12,026 nucleotides of DNA from Lachnospiraceae bacterium. Its GTDB lineage: Bacteria; Bacillota; Clostridia; Lachnospirales; Lachnospiraceae. Shown here piece by piece: positions 7,341-12,026 of the stretch (within the stretch, counting starts at the first letter, position 1; each line of letters begins with the position of its first letter). The translations under genes and the position numbers were made by a program. The stretch is from assembly GCA_004556655.1 (NCBI GenBank), contig SFGF01000086.1:1-12026 (forward strand). Direction: 5' to 3'. The notes beneath the pieces were generated by a model, which was not told where the DNA came from, ran no database searches, and saw nothing but the letters and a program-made list of their open reading frames with translations.

Positions 7341-7504
7341 ACGCCCTCCTGCCTTTTTCTCACTTTGCGACAATTTGTCGTAAAGTTTTTCTGTTCTGCA
7401 TCCTGCATATACTTCTTTCACTTCGCGACAATTTGTCGCAAAGTTATCCACGTACAGATATCATATGCCCTGTTTTATCCACAGCCGTTTTGAAGTTATC
7501 CATA
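7341..7504. other. Origin-like spacer with palindromes and DnaA boxes
   Basis: A mostly non-coding stretch of about 160 bases between repA and the SpoVG-like gene (its right edge just overlaps the last repA codons). It holds two 27-bp near-palindromic repeats and three DnaA-box matches on the plus strand: TTATCCACG (7444-7452), TTATCCACA (7475-7483, consensus) and TTATCCATA (7496-7504, overlapping the end of repA). Start-to-start spacing is 31 and 21 bases, close to three and two helical turns, so the boxes face the same side of the DNA. Clustered phased DnaA boxes beside a rep gene are a normal feature of plasmid origins. Calling it an origin is inference, since the iterons inside repA are a second candidate. 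Confidence 0.6.
7361..7445. repeat. Two 27-bp near-palindromic direct repeats
   Basis: Copies at 7361-7387 and 7419-7445 match at 25 of 27 positions and start 58 bases apart. Each has the core CGACAATTTGTCG with flanks that pair out to CTT and AAG, giving 10-base arms with one mismatch around a three-base centre. The second copy runs into the first DnaA box. They look like paired operator or replication-protein sites. Candidates for the binding protein are the SpoVG-like protein, the RHH-like protein or RepA. Confidence 0.85.
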
Positions 7505-8584
7505 CATATCATGCTGTACCTCCATCTGGTAATAATGATTCATGGTTGCGGGTGCATTGTAAAGGGAAGTCAGAAGATACTGTTTAATGTTTTGTATCTT
7601 TGTCGTATTTTTCTTCATACATTCGCATACATACATAACATGGGAAAAACGTAATTTCATAAAACGGTCTTTTACTAAGTTGGCATCCATCTCTTCTCCT
7701 GCCAGCCTGAATATTTTTCTTTTGCTTGTCAGGATTTCAAGAATCAGTTCCACGATCTCATCCGCCATCTCTTTTCCATACATCTCCGCAACGATCGGAT
7801 ATTCTATATTGTCGCTGATGATTTCCCGATAAGCGTCTAAAGCGTTATTCTTTCCCGATAAGATAGGATAAGATTTTATATTACTCCCTTCATTCTCACT
7901 AAAATCATTCTGACTCTTATTTGTTTTACTCTTATCAGTATTATTAGCGTATGATTTTGGAACTTCCTGAAGTCTATTTTCCATACTCCCTGAAGTATGA
8001 TTTTCATACTTCTTGAAGTCTATTTCCGGAACTTTATGAAGTATGCTTTCCATACTTTCTGTAGTCTGTTTTTCATACTCTTTGTCGTATGCATCAGGAA
8101 CTTCCTGAAGTACATTTTCGGAACTTCTTGAAGTATGATTTTCATACTTCTGTATGTCTATGAGTTTTCCGGGATCTCCACATGATGTTTTATCCGCATA
8201 CTTTTCACATGCTTCCCCTATCATGAAATTCTTTACATACAAGATATTTGCCCTGCCAAGCCCCAGTCTTTTCTTCTCCACGAGACCGATCCCTTTCTGG
8301 TTGTCCAGTTCTGCAAATACTTTTACTGCTTTCTGCCGGCTGCATGAAAGATACTCCATGACTTCTTCTATCGTAAAAATGATATATACCCTGTTTTGTT
8401 CATCCATCCATTGGTTCTTCATGGACAGTGCCATACGGTCCAATAAAAGACCGTACAGCACTTTTGCTTCACATGACAATGGCCGGAAATATTCATTGGT
8501 AAACAGTACTTTGGGAATGCGGTAGAAACTGTACTGTTCTGACTGGCATCCGTAAAAGTAATCAAACTTCGGTTCCTGTTCCAT
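7496..8584 (-). CDS. repA: RepA_N-type replication initiator with iterons in its linker
   Basis: A 362-residue initiator. The N-terminal domain (about residues 8-125) has the typical RepA_N pattern: F(Y)RIPKVLF, LSCEAKVLYGLLLDRM, a charged loop and IFTIEEVMEYLSCSRQKAVKVFAEL, a winged-helix DNA-binding unit. Residues 146-214 are three 23-residue repeats (KYENHTS..SxENxLQEVP). A C-terminal domain (about 250-360) is shorter and variable, as in the family. RepA_N proteins start theta-type replication of low-copy Gram-positive plasmids, and their origin usually lies within the rep gene. The ribosome binding site AAAGGAG precedes the ATG, which is 15 bases after parB. It should allow the excised circle to replicate. 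Confidence in the family is high; activity of this copy is inferred from its intact frame. Confidence 0.85.
   Translation of the reverse strand: MEQEPKFDYFYGCQSEQYSFYRIPKVLFTNEYFRPLSCEAKVLYGLLLDRMALSMKNQWMDEQNRVYIIFTIEEVMEYLSCSRQKAVKVFAELDNQKGIGLVEKKRLGLGRANILYVKNFMIGEACEKYADKTSCGDPGKLIDIQKYENHTSRSSENVLQEVPDAYDKEYEKQTTESMESILHKVPEIDFKKYENHTSGSMENRLQEVPKSYANNTDKSKTNKSQNDFSENEGSNIKSYPILSGKNNALDAYREIISDNIEYPIVAEMYGKEMADEIVELILEILTSKRKIFRLAGEEMDANLVKDRFMKLRFSHVMYVCECMKKNTTKIQNIKQYLLTSLYNAPATMNHYYQMEVQHDMYG
7936..8165. repeat. 23-bp iteron array inside repA (nine units plus one degenerate)
   Basis: Nine head-to-tail 23-bp units start at 7959, 7982, 8005, 8028, 8051, 8074, 8097, 8120 and 8143, with no spacer between them. 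A tenth, matching at about 16 of 23 positions, is at 7936-7958. The best units contain the inverted repeat CATACTTCNTGAAGTATG, whose inner arms ACTTC and GAAGT are the most constant part, followed by a T-rich end. This is the layout of initiator-binding iterons, and RepA_N replicons are known to carry their origin within rep. Because three units equal 69 bp, the array is also read as three 23-residue repeats. Confidence 0.9.
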
Positions 8585-8599
8585 AGATTTTCTCCTTTC

Positions 8600-9463
8600 T
8601 CATCCTTGTGAAGCTTTCCATTTCTCCAATAGTGAAAATATGATCTCTTCTATCTGCTGGCTGTCATATTCCTCCGGAAAATATTCACGGATTTTTTCAT
8701 ACCGAAGAACTACTTTCTGCACTACAGGTTTTTTCGATAACAGGACCAGCATAACATTTGCTTCTGTCAGATTACTGTTCCTGCTCATCTCTTTTAATGT
8801 CTGAGCTTTCTTTCCGTCCGGATATTTACTTGTTGCATGGATTGCATCTATCAGCCACCTCTGCTCTTCTTCAGACAGATAAGAAATATCTGTACCTGCA
8901 ATCACTTTCATCTTTCCTTCATCAACAAAATTCAATAACTCAGGAAGTAAATATGTAAGACGGATATACCGTTCTACCTTTCTTATATCATCTCCGGATG
9001 ATTCCCCTACTTTTTCTGCACTTCTTTCCCCCTTTTTCCCCTGATGTCTCAGGGCATCCATTTTTATTTTATAGGCAAACGCTTTCTCACTGGGGAGAAC
9101 ATTTTCCCTCTGGATATTGGAATTTACCATGGCAATAGCAGCTTCATCATCGGCGTAATCCCGGACGATCACAGGCATAGTAGATTTTCCTGCCAGTTCA
9201 CATGCTCTTTTTCTTCTGTGTCCTGCGATAATCTCATACCCGCCTTCTACCCTTGGTCTGACCAGGCCCGGACTGTGAACCCCGGATTCCTTAATACTTT
9301 GAACGGTCTCCTCCATCTTTTCATCATCCTTTACATAAAACGGATGGTTTTTAAATGCATGCAGTTGTGAAAGAGGAACTTCTATCACTTTGTCACCTTC
9401 TTGAGGCACACCCAGCAGATCCTCATAGGAAGTCAGTTTGATTTCTTTATTCTGCCTTGCCAT
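8600..9463 (-). CDS. parB: ParB-family partition protein
   Basis: A 287-residue ParB/Spo0J-type protein. The N-terminal domain has VIEVPLSQLHAF and a second box, GGYEIIAGHRRKRACELAG (about residues 73-91), the conserved nucleotide (CTP) and DNA clamp region. VNSNIQRENVLPSEKAFAYK (about 113-132) is the next conserved box. A helix-turn-helix region is expected at about 150-185, and a helical C-terminus would dimerise. ParB binds centromere sites (parS) and stimulates ParA to segregate the DNA. The gene overlaps parA by 17 bases, with GGAGGTGAT inside the parA end. I did not find a match to the chromosomal 16-bp parS in the window, so the centromere here is likely different; the palindromes at 7361-7445 are one candidate. 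Confidence 0.88.
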   Translation of the reverse strand: MARQNKEIKLTSYEDLLGVPQEGDKVIEVPLSQLHAFKNHPFYVKDDEKMEETVQSIKESGVHSPGLVRPRVEGGYEIIAGHRRKRACELAGKSTMPVIVRDYADDEAAIAMVNSNIQRENVLPSEKAFAYKIKMDALRHQGKKGERSAEKVGESSGDDIRKVERYIRLTYLLPELLNFVDEGKMKVIAGTDISYLSEEEQRWLIDAIHATSKYPDGKKAQTLKEMSRNSNLTEANVMLVLLSKKPVVQKVVLRYEKIREYFPEEYDSQQIEEIIFSLLEKWKASQG

Positions 9464-10232
9464 GATCTATCACCTCCTGCACCAGTTTGTCATATCCCAC
9501 AGCACCTTTATTCTTTTTATCATACTGAAAAATACTGATGCCTTCCGATGTTGTTTCTGCTATTGCTTCTGTCCTTGGTATCGTATCATGGAAAATGCGG
9601 ATTTCTTTTCCGTAAGCAGATCTAACTGCATCCTTATTTCTTTTAGAATTGTTATATCTGCTGGTATCCATCGTAAAAAGGATTCCCTCAATCTGAATTT
9701 GCGGATTATAGCGTTTCCTGATGTTATTTATTACTTTCAAAAGTTCCACCAGACCATCCGCAGAATAAAACTGAGGCTGTACCGGAATAATCACACTGTC
9801 TGCAGCACTCAGGGCATTGATTGTAAGCATTCCCAGAGATGGCATGCAGTCAATGATAATATAGTCATAATCCGCTTCCAGAAGCTGTAGGTATTCTTTC
9901 AGAACGCTTTCCCTTTCCTCTACTGTTACAAGGGAAATATCCATTCCTGTCAGAAGTTTATTGGATGGTATGATGTCCATTCCTTCACAATGTTGTAACA
10001 CCGCTTCTTTCGGATTAAACTCTGTACCCATGATGATATTTTCCATCATTGTCTTTAAAGTTATCTTCACGTTTTTAGGGAAACCCAGTCCTATCGTAAG
10101 ATGACCCTGTGGATCTGCATCCACTAAAAGAACTCTTTGTCCTCTTCTTGCAAGACCGGCACCCAGATTGATGCACGTTGTTGTTTTCGCAACGCCGCCT
10201 TTTTGATTTGCTACTGCTATTACCTTGCACAT
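9447..10232 (-). CDS. parA: ParA-family partition ATPase (Soj-like)
   Basis: A 261-residue P-loop ATPase. The deviant Walker A motif KGGVAKTTT lies at about residues 11-19, Walker A' LLVDADPQG at 35-43 and Walker B YIIIDCMPSLG at about 118-128. The length fits small type Ib/Soj-like ParA proteins without an N-terminal DNA-binding domain. ATP-bound dimers bind nucleoid DNA nonspecifically and, with ParB, move plasmid copies apart. The ATG follows GGAGGATAAAGTT and lies 15 bases past the DUF3970-like gene. In integrative elements such genes stabilise the excised form. All the catalytic motifs are present, so I expect it to be active. Confidence 0.93.
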   Translation of the reverse strand: MCKVIAVANQKGGVAKTTTCINLGAGLARRGQRVLLVDADPQGHLTIGLGFPKNVKITLKTMMENIIMGTEFNPKEAVLQHCEGMDIIPSNKLLTGMDISLVTVEERESVLKEYLQLLEADYDYIIIDCMPSLGMLTINALSAADSVIIPVQPQFYSADGLVELLKVINNIRKRYNPQIQIEGILFTMDTSRYNNSKRNKDAVRSAYGKEIRIFHDTIPRTEAIAETTSEGISIFQYDKKNKGAVGYDKLVQEVIDHGKAE

Positions 10233-10247
10233 AACTTTATCCTCCGA

Positions 10248-10415
10248 TTACTTTTCTGACTTTTCTATTTCTGCATATGCTCTGAAAAATCTTTTCGTAC
10301 CTTTATTGGAATACAAATCTGAAAAATCCAGGATTTCTACTCTTTCATTTTGTTCCAGTAAATCTTTAATCCACCTAATATCATTTGCTGTTCCCTGAAG
10401 TCTTATTTTTAACAT
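10248..10415 (-). CDS. DUF3970-like small protein
   Basis: A 55-residue protein beginning MLKIRLQGTANDIRW and containing SDLYSNKGTKRFFRAYAE at about residues 32-49. The opening strand, the helix (about 9-23) and the SDLYxNKG..FRxY(A)E ending match the DUF3970 family as I remember it, a short protein of unknown function found in Firmicutes plasmids and conjugative elements. It is too short for many gene finders, but has a very strong ribosome binding site (GGAAGGAGG) and lies 15 bases before parA. Its constant place at the head of par operons would suggest a maintenance or regulatory role; none is known to me. Confidence 0.75.
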   Translation of the reverse strand: MLKIRLQGTANDIRWIKDLLEQNERVEILDFSDLYSNKGTKRFFRAYAEIEKSEK

Positions 10416-10459
10416 TTTCTACCTCCTTCCTGCTATCCATTGCACCTGACGAGCTTATG

Positions 10460-10531
10460 TTAATTAACGGAACTTTTTATGTTATTGTGCAAGTTTTCGT
10501 GAACTGCACCTACCGCTGTATTTTTTTCCAT
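10460..10531 (-). CDS. 23-residue leader ORF at the head of the par-rep operon
   Basis: An ATG at 10531 follows a strong AAGGAGG and opens 23 codons (beginning MEKNTAVGAV and ending SSVN) before TAA. It sits directly after a terminator-like hairpin and 44 bases before the DUF3970-like start. The peptide is hydrophilic and has no signal sequence, and its codons show no run of one amino acid as in classical amino-acid attenuators. It may be a leader peptide whose translation affects the operon, or the remnant of a longer gene. The site is convincing; expression is not shown. Confidence 0.45.
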   Translation of the reverse strand: MEKNTAVGAVHENLHNNIKSSVN

Positions 10532-10544
10532 ATCTTCCTCCTTA

Positions 10545-10588
10545 AATAAAAAAGAGCCAAAAACACAAATGCTTGTGAATTCAGCCCT
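10545..10588 (-). terminator. Terminator-like attenuator hairpin upstream of the par-rep operon
   Basis: On the minus strand AGGGCTGAA (10588-10580) pairs with TTTGGCTCT (10561-10553), including G-U pairs. After a small internal loop an inner stem CACAA/TTGTG closes on GCAT. A T-rich run follows at once (10553-10545) and touches the ribosome binding site of the 23-codon ORF. This is the shape of an intrinsic terminator placed in a leader, so transcription into the operon may be conditional. It shares the TTGGCTCTTTTTT-like ending with the hairpin at 5401-5438 (GGCTCTTTTTTT). Confidence 0.6.
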
Positions 10589-10601
10589 ACTTGAGTACAA
10601 T
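10573..10601 (+). promoter_or_regulatory. Candidate antisense promoter in the par-rep leader
   Basis: On the plus strand TTGTGA (10573-10578) and TACAAT (10596-10601) are 17 bases apart, matching the vegetative promoter at 4 and 5 of 6 positions. A transcript would start near 10608 and run rightwards, antisense to the operon leader, through the 12-base inverted repeat. The AT-rich background makes a chance match possible, so this is a candidate only. Confidence 0.35.
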
Positions 10602-10612
10602 AAATCGTACTC
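10593..10612. repeat. Short inverted repeat GAGTAC/GTACTC
   Basis: Perfect six-base arms GAGTAC (10593-10598) and GTACTC (10607-10612) with an eight-base loop, just upstream of the attenuator hairpin on the transcribed strand. It may be part of the folded leader RNA or a protein site. Confidence 0.6.
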
Positions 10613-10617
10613 TTTAA

Positions 10618-10662
10618 CAGTAATAGATATACTTGTTCTATAAACTCCTCTATCTATTACTG
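10618..10662. repeat. 12-bp perfect inverted repeat in the leader
   Basis: CAGTAATAGATA (10618-10629) and TATCTATTACTG (10651-10662) are exact inverted copies with a 21-base loop. Transcribed to the right, the stem is followed after eleven bases by seven T residues (10674-10680), too far for a classical terminator. Roles as a leader stem-loop, an antisense RNA hairpin or an arm site for recombination near the element end are all possible. Confidence 0.7.
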
Positions 10663-10797
10663 ATCCTTTATTATTTTTTTAATTAACAGCGCTGCCTTTC
10701 AAAAAATAACGTGTTGACAGTTACATTTTTGATTAGGACTAAATTGGTAAAAACCCCAGATTTTTTAGGGATCCTTCAATCTATCCACATAATAACA
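10663..10797. other. Terminal AT-rich non-coding end of the element
   Basis: Between the inverted repeat and the spmA remnant there is no gene. The operon promoter should lie here or, in the circular form, across the joined ends. A TTGAAA-like box on the minus strand (10702-10697) has no good -10 at proper spacing. I could not identify direct repeats that define the attachment site, because only one end is visible. Confidence 0.4.
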
Positions 10798-11132
10798 TAA
10801 AGACCAGCCGGAGTTGCCGCCCATCCAAGCCCCAGAAAATTAGCTATAATATTCATTGCAATCGGTCTCAGCGCCGGATGATCCTCCGGTATGCGGGGAA
10901 AAAAGAATCTCATCAACGGTTTCATTTTCCCTGCCATCGCCTCAATCAGACCTGAATTTTCCGCAATCCTCATAATTCCCACCCACATTGCTGTCACTCC
11001 CGCCATAACAATGCACAGACTGACAGCCTCCTTTGAAGAATTGACAGCCGCTTCCGTGACCGCTTTCAGATTGCCGGATGCTGTTCCATATATGATTCCG
11101 ATCAGAATCATGCCTCCCCATAAATAATTCAT
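10776..11132 (-). pseudogene. spmA: spmA, spore maturation protein A, cut by the element
   Basis: The first 111 residues follow the SpmA family closely: MNYLWGGMILIGIIYG, SSKEAVSLCIVMAGV, a PLMRFFFPRIPEDHPA block and NIIANFLGLGWAATPAGL. SpmA proteins are about 195 residues long, with a nucleoside-recognition/Gate-type membrane domain. Here the frame switches after ATPAGL to YVIMWID and stops, so the last 80-85 residues are missing. SpmA and SpmB are needed for full dehydration of the spore core in Bacillus, so this copy is probably non-functional. spmB, normally the next gene, would be separated from its promoter by the element. The ATG is preceded by AGGA and overlaps the stop of the upstream transposase gene. 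Confidence 0.85.
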
Positions 11133-11905
11133 ATTATCCTCCCCGGACAGGGGACAGACCCCTGTTCTACAATTGATTTTGATACTCCGGTCAGTCTGCT
11201 GATTTGCCGAACAGACAAGCCTTCCTTTTTTAATTCCTGTATGTACAAATTCCTCTGTTTTTTGTCTAATTTCTGAAACTCCGCCACATTTTTACATCCG
11301 GAGATTTTCTCTACCAGTTCTTTCCCTTTTTCATCTGTAACAAATGAATACCTAACTGATGAAATATCCATACATTTGTCATCTGAATCAACATTTAAAA
11401 AAGATACAAATTCATCTCTTCCTTCAAAATAATTCATAACTTTTTCAGTATCTGTAAAATCTTTTACTCCCAGATAAGCCTGATAGTTACACCATCGATA
11501 TTGATTGACCGCAGAAACAATCCCTGCTTTTACAGGATTTTGAAAGATATAGCGGACCACTGTAAGGAAATATCTTTCTGTCTCCACAGGCTCACTACGA
11601 AACCGCGCCTGAAACAAATGACCGATACGATCATACTTATGATTGTACCAATAGACATACCTGTCACAAATTCTTTTAAAAATTGTTGCCAATGGTTCTT
11701 CTCCTTCTTCCATTAATAAATGAATGTGATTGTTCATCAAACAATATGTAAAAATTTTGTATTCACAGATTTCTTTGCACTTTGATAATATTGTTACAAA
11801 ATACTGGAAATCTTCTTCATCCTCAAATATAATCTGCTGGTTCACACCACGTAATATGACATGATATATTTTTGATTTACTAACAACTCTCGCTTTTCTT
11901 GGCAC
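11129..11905 (-). CDS. REP-associated tyrosine transposase (Y1/HUH, TnpA_REP-like)
   Basis: A 258-residue protein of the Y1 transposase superfamily. The N-terminus PRKARVVSKSKIYHVILRG is typical. The metal-binding HUH motif is NNHIHLLME (about residues 57-65), GHLFQARFRSEP follows at about 95-106, and the catalytic tyrosine is expected in RYIFQNPVKAG (about 117-127). A C-terminal helix-turn-helix-like region (LSVRQISRLTGVSKSIVEQ) is at about 232-250. Such enzymes are usually single-copy domesticated relatives of IS200/IS605 transposases that act on REP palindromes. The start is GTG, with AAGGAGG upstream. The last codons read through a REP-like palindrome and end in RII, so the natural C-terminus may have been extended. 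All key motifs are intact. Confidence 0.85.
   Translation of the reverse strand: MPRKARVVSKSKIYHVILRGVNQQIIFEDEEDFQYFVTILSKCKEICEYKIFTYCLMNNHIHLLMEEGEEPLATIFKRICDRYVYWYNHKYDRIGHLFQARFRSEPVETERYFLTVVRYIFQNPVKAGIVSAVNQYRWCNYQAYLGVKDFTDTEKVMNYFEGRDEFVSFLNVDSDDKCMDISSVRYSFVTDEKGKELVEKISGCKNVAEFQKLDKKQRNLYIQELKKEGLSVRQISRLTGVSKSIVEQGSVPCPGRII
11147..11165. repeat. REP-like palindrome at the 3' end of the transposase gene
   Basis: Seven-base perfect arms ACAGGGG (11147-11153) and CCCCTGT (11159-11165) enclose ACAGA. On the minus strand the hairpin is preceded by GTAG (11170-11167), resembling the tetranucleotide beside Enterobacterial REPs, although those bases are also coding. The sequence CAGACCCCT in this palindrome (11155-11163) recurs at 11969-11977, upstream of the transposase gene. 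Confidence 0.65.
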
Positions 11906-12026
11906 AGATTTCCTCCTTTTTCCATATATAACTTCTCGGAATCTTCAGCCCTGATTTTATAAGGCTTTCAGACCCCTATCTAAAAAAATCACCCACTTTT
12001 TTTCAAAAAACACTTGACAAATCGCT
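11906..12026. other. Upstream region of the transposase gene
   Basis: The ribosome binding site lies at once before the GTG. CAGACCCCT at 11969-11977 repeats the core of the 3' palindrome and may mark the other end of the mobile unit. At 12014-12019 a TTGACA on the plus strand runs off the window, so a promoter facing right is possible but cannot be judged. No gene is seen. Confidence 0.4.

Larger units (their letters stand above)
1..10797. mobile_element. One end of an integrative conjugative element (Tn1549/CTn-like)
   Basis: The gene set on the minus strand (ParA, ParB, RepA_N initiator, SpoVG-like protein, sortase-anchored SpaA/VaFE surface protein, Maff2-like and TrbL-like proteins) is the combination usually found in plasmid-like integrative conjugative elements of Clostridia. 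The right boundary is inferred from spmA: its reading frame matches the SpmA family up to the ATPAGL motif (codons near 10798-10818) and then runs into seven unrelated codons and a stop. The other end, the recombinase, relaxase, coupling protein and VirB4 are not in view. The exact junction base cannot be fixed without the uninterrupted spmA sequence, so 10797 is an estimate good to perhaps ten bases. An integrated plasmid is a less likely alternative. Confidence 0.75.

Noticed and set aside
7341..7451. An N-terminal extension of the SpoVG-like protein to 7451.
   Set aside because: It has no ribosome binding site at its start and would translate the palindromic repeats; the ATG at 7340 has AGGAGG close by.
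7936..8165. The repeat array as a CRISPR.
   Set aside because: Units abut with no unique spacers and lie in an intact coding frame.
10714..10745. TTGACA on the plus strand as an outward promoter at the element end.
   Set aside because: No -10 box at 16-18 bases; the nearest TAAATT is 20 bases away.
7341..10797. Chromosomal-type parS (TGTTNCACGTGAAACA).
   Set aside because: No match was seen on either strand, so the ParB here probably uses another site.
11945..11968. AGCC/GGCT hairpin upstream of the transposase gene as a terminator.
   Set aside because: Only four pairs around a long loop with no T-run of use.
12014..12026. TTGACA at the window edge as a plus-strand promoter.
   Set aside because: The -10 region is outside the window and cannot be read.

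Overview
The window is most likely from a Firmicutes (Clostridia) chromosome, plausibly a gut Lachnospiraceae-type organism. Every convincing gene lies on the minus strand. Starts are preceded by strong AGGAGG-type ribosome binding sites, the protein families are typical of Clostridia, and one flanking chromosomal gene is a sporulation gene (spmA). Organism assignment is inference from gene content only.

From about 10797 leftwards to base 1 the window holds one end of an integrative and conjugative element of the Tn1549/CTn-like type (family assignment inferred from gene content). Read in the direction of transcription (right to left) it contains: a structured leader (about 10545-10662) with an intrinsic-terminator-like hairpin and a 23-codon ORF; a DUF3970-like small protein; ParA; ParB; a RepA_N-type replication initiator; a short origin-like spacer with three DnaA boxes and two long palindromes; a protein with two SpoVG-like domains; a small membrane protein; a ribbon-helix-helix-like protein; a lipoprotein with a duplicated CxxC module; a terminator-like hairpin; a 1281-residue sortase-anchored surface protein with SpaA/Cna-B and VaFE repeats; a 59-residue two-helix membrane protein; a Maff2/VirB2-like small membrane protein; and a TrbL/VirB6-like channel protein. 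The first group would maintain the excised element as a plasmid, and the last group belongs to the mating apparatus and cell surface. No relaxase, coupling protein, VirB4 or recombinase is in view; if the element is complete they lie beyond base 1.

The best non-coding discoveries are two origin-like structures. One is an array of nine contiguous 23-bp iterons, plus a tenth degenerate one, inside repA. It is read as three 23-residue protein repeats because 3 x 23 bp is 69 bp. The other is the spacer just downstream of repA, with paired 27-bp near-palindromes and three DnaA boxes on roughly one helical face. A third region of interest is the leader of the par-rep operon, which looks like an attenuator and has a plausible divergent antisense promoter.

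Right of about 10797 is host chromosome. spmA is cut after about 111 codons, at the conserved ATPAGL stretch, where the element is inserted. Just upstream of spmA sits a complete REP-associated Y1/HUH transposase gene whose 3' end carries a REP-like palindrome and supplies the spmA ribosome binding site. Thus two unrelated mobile units have landed at the same sporulation gene.
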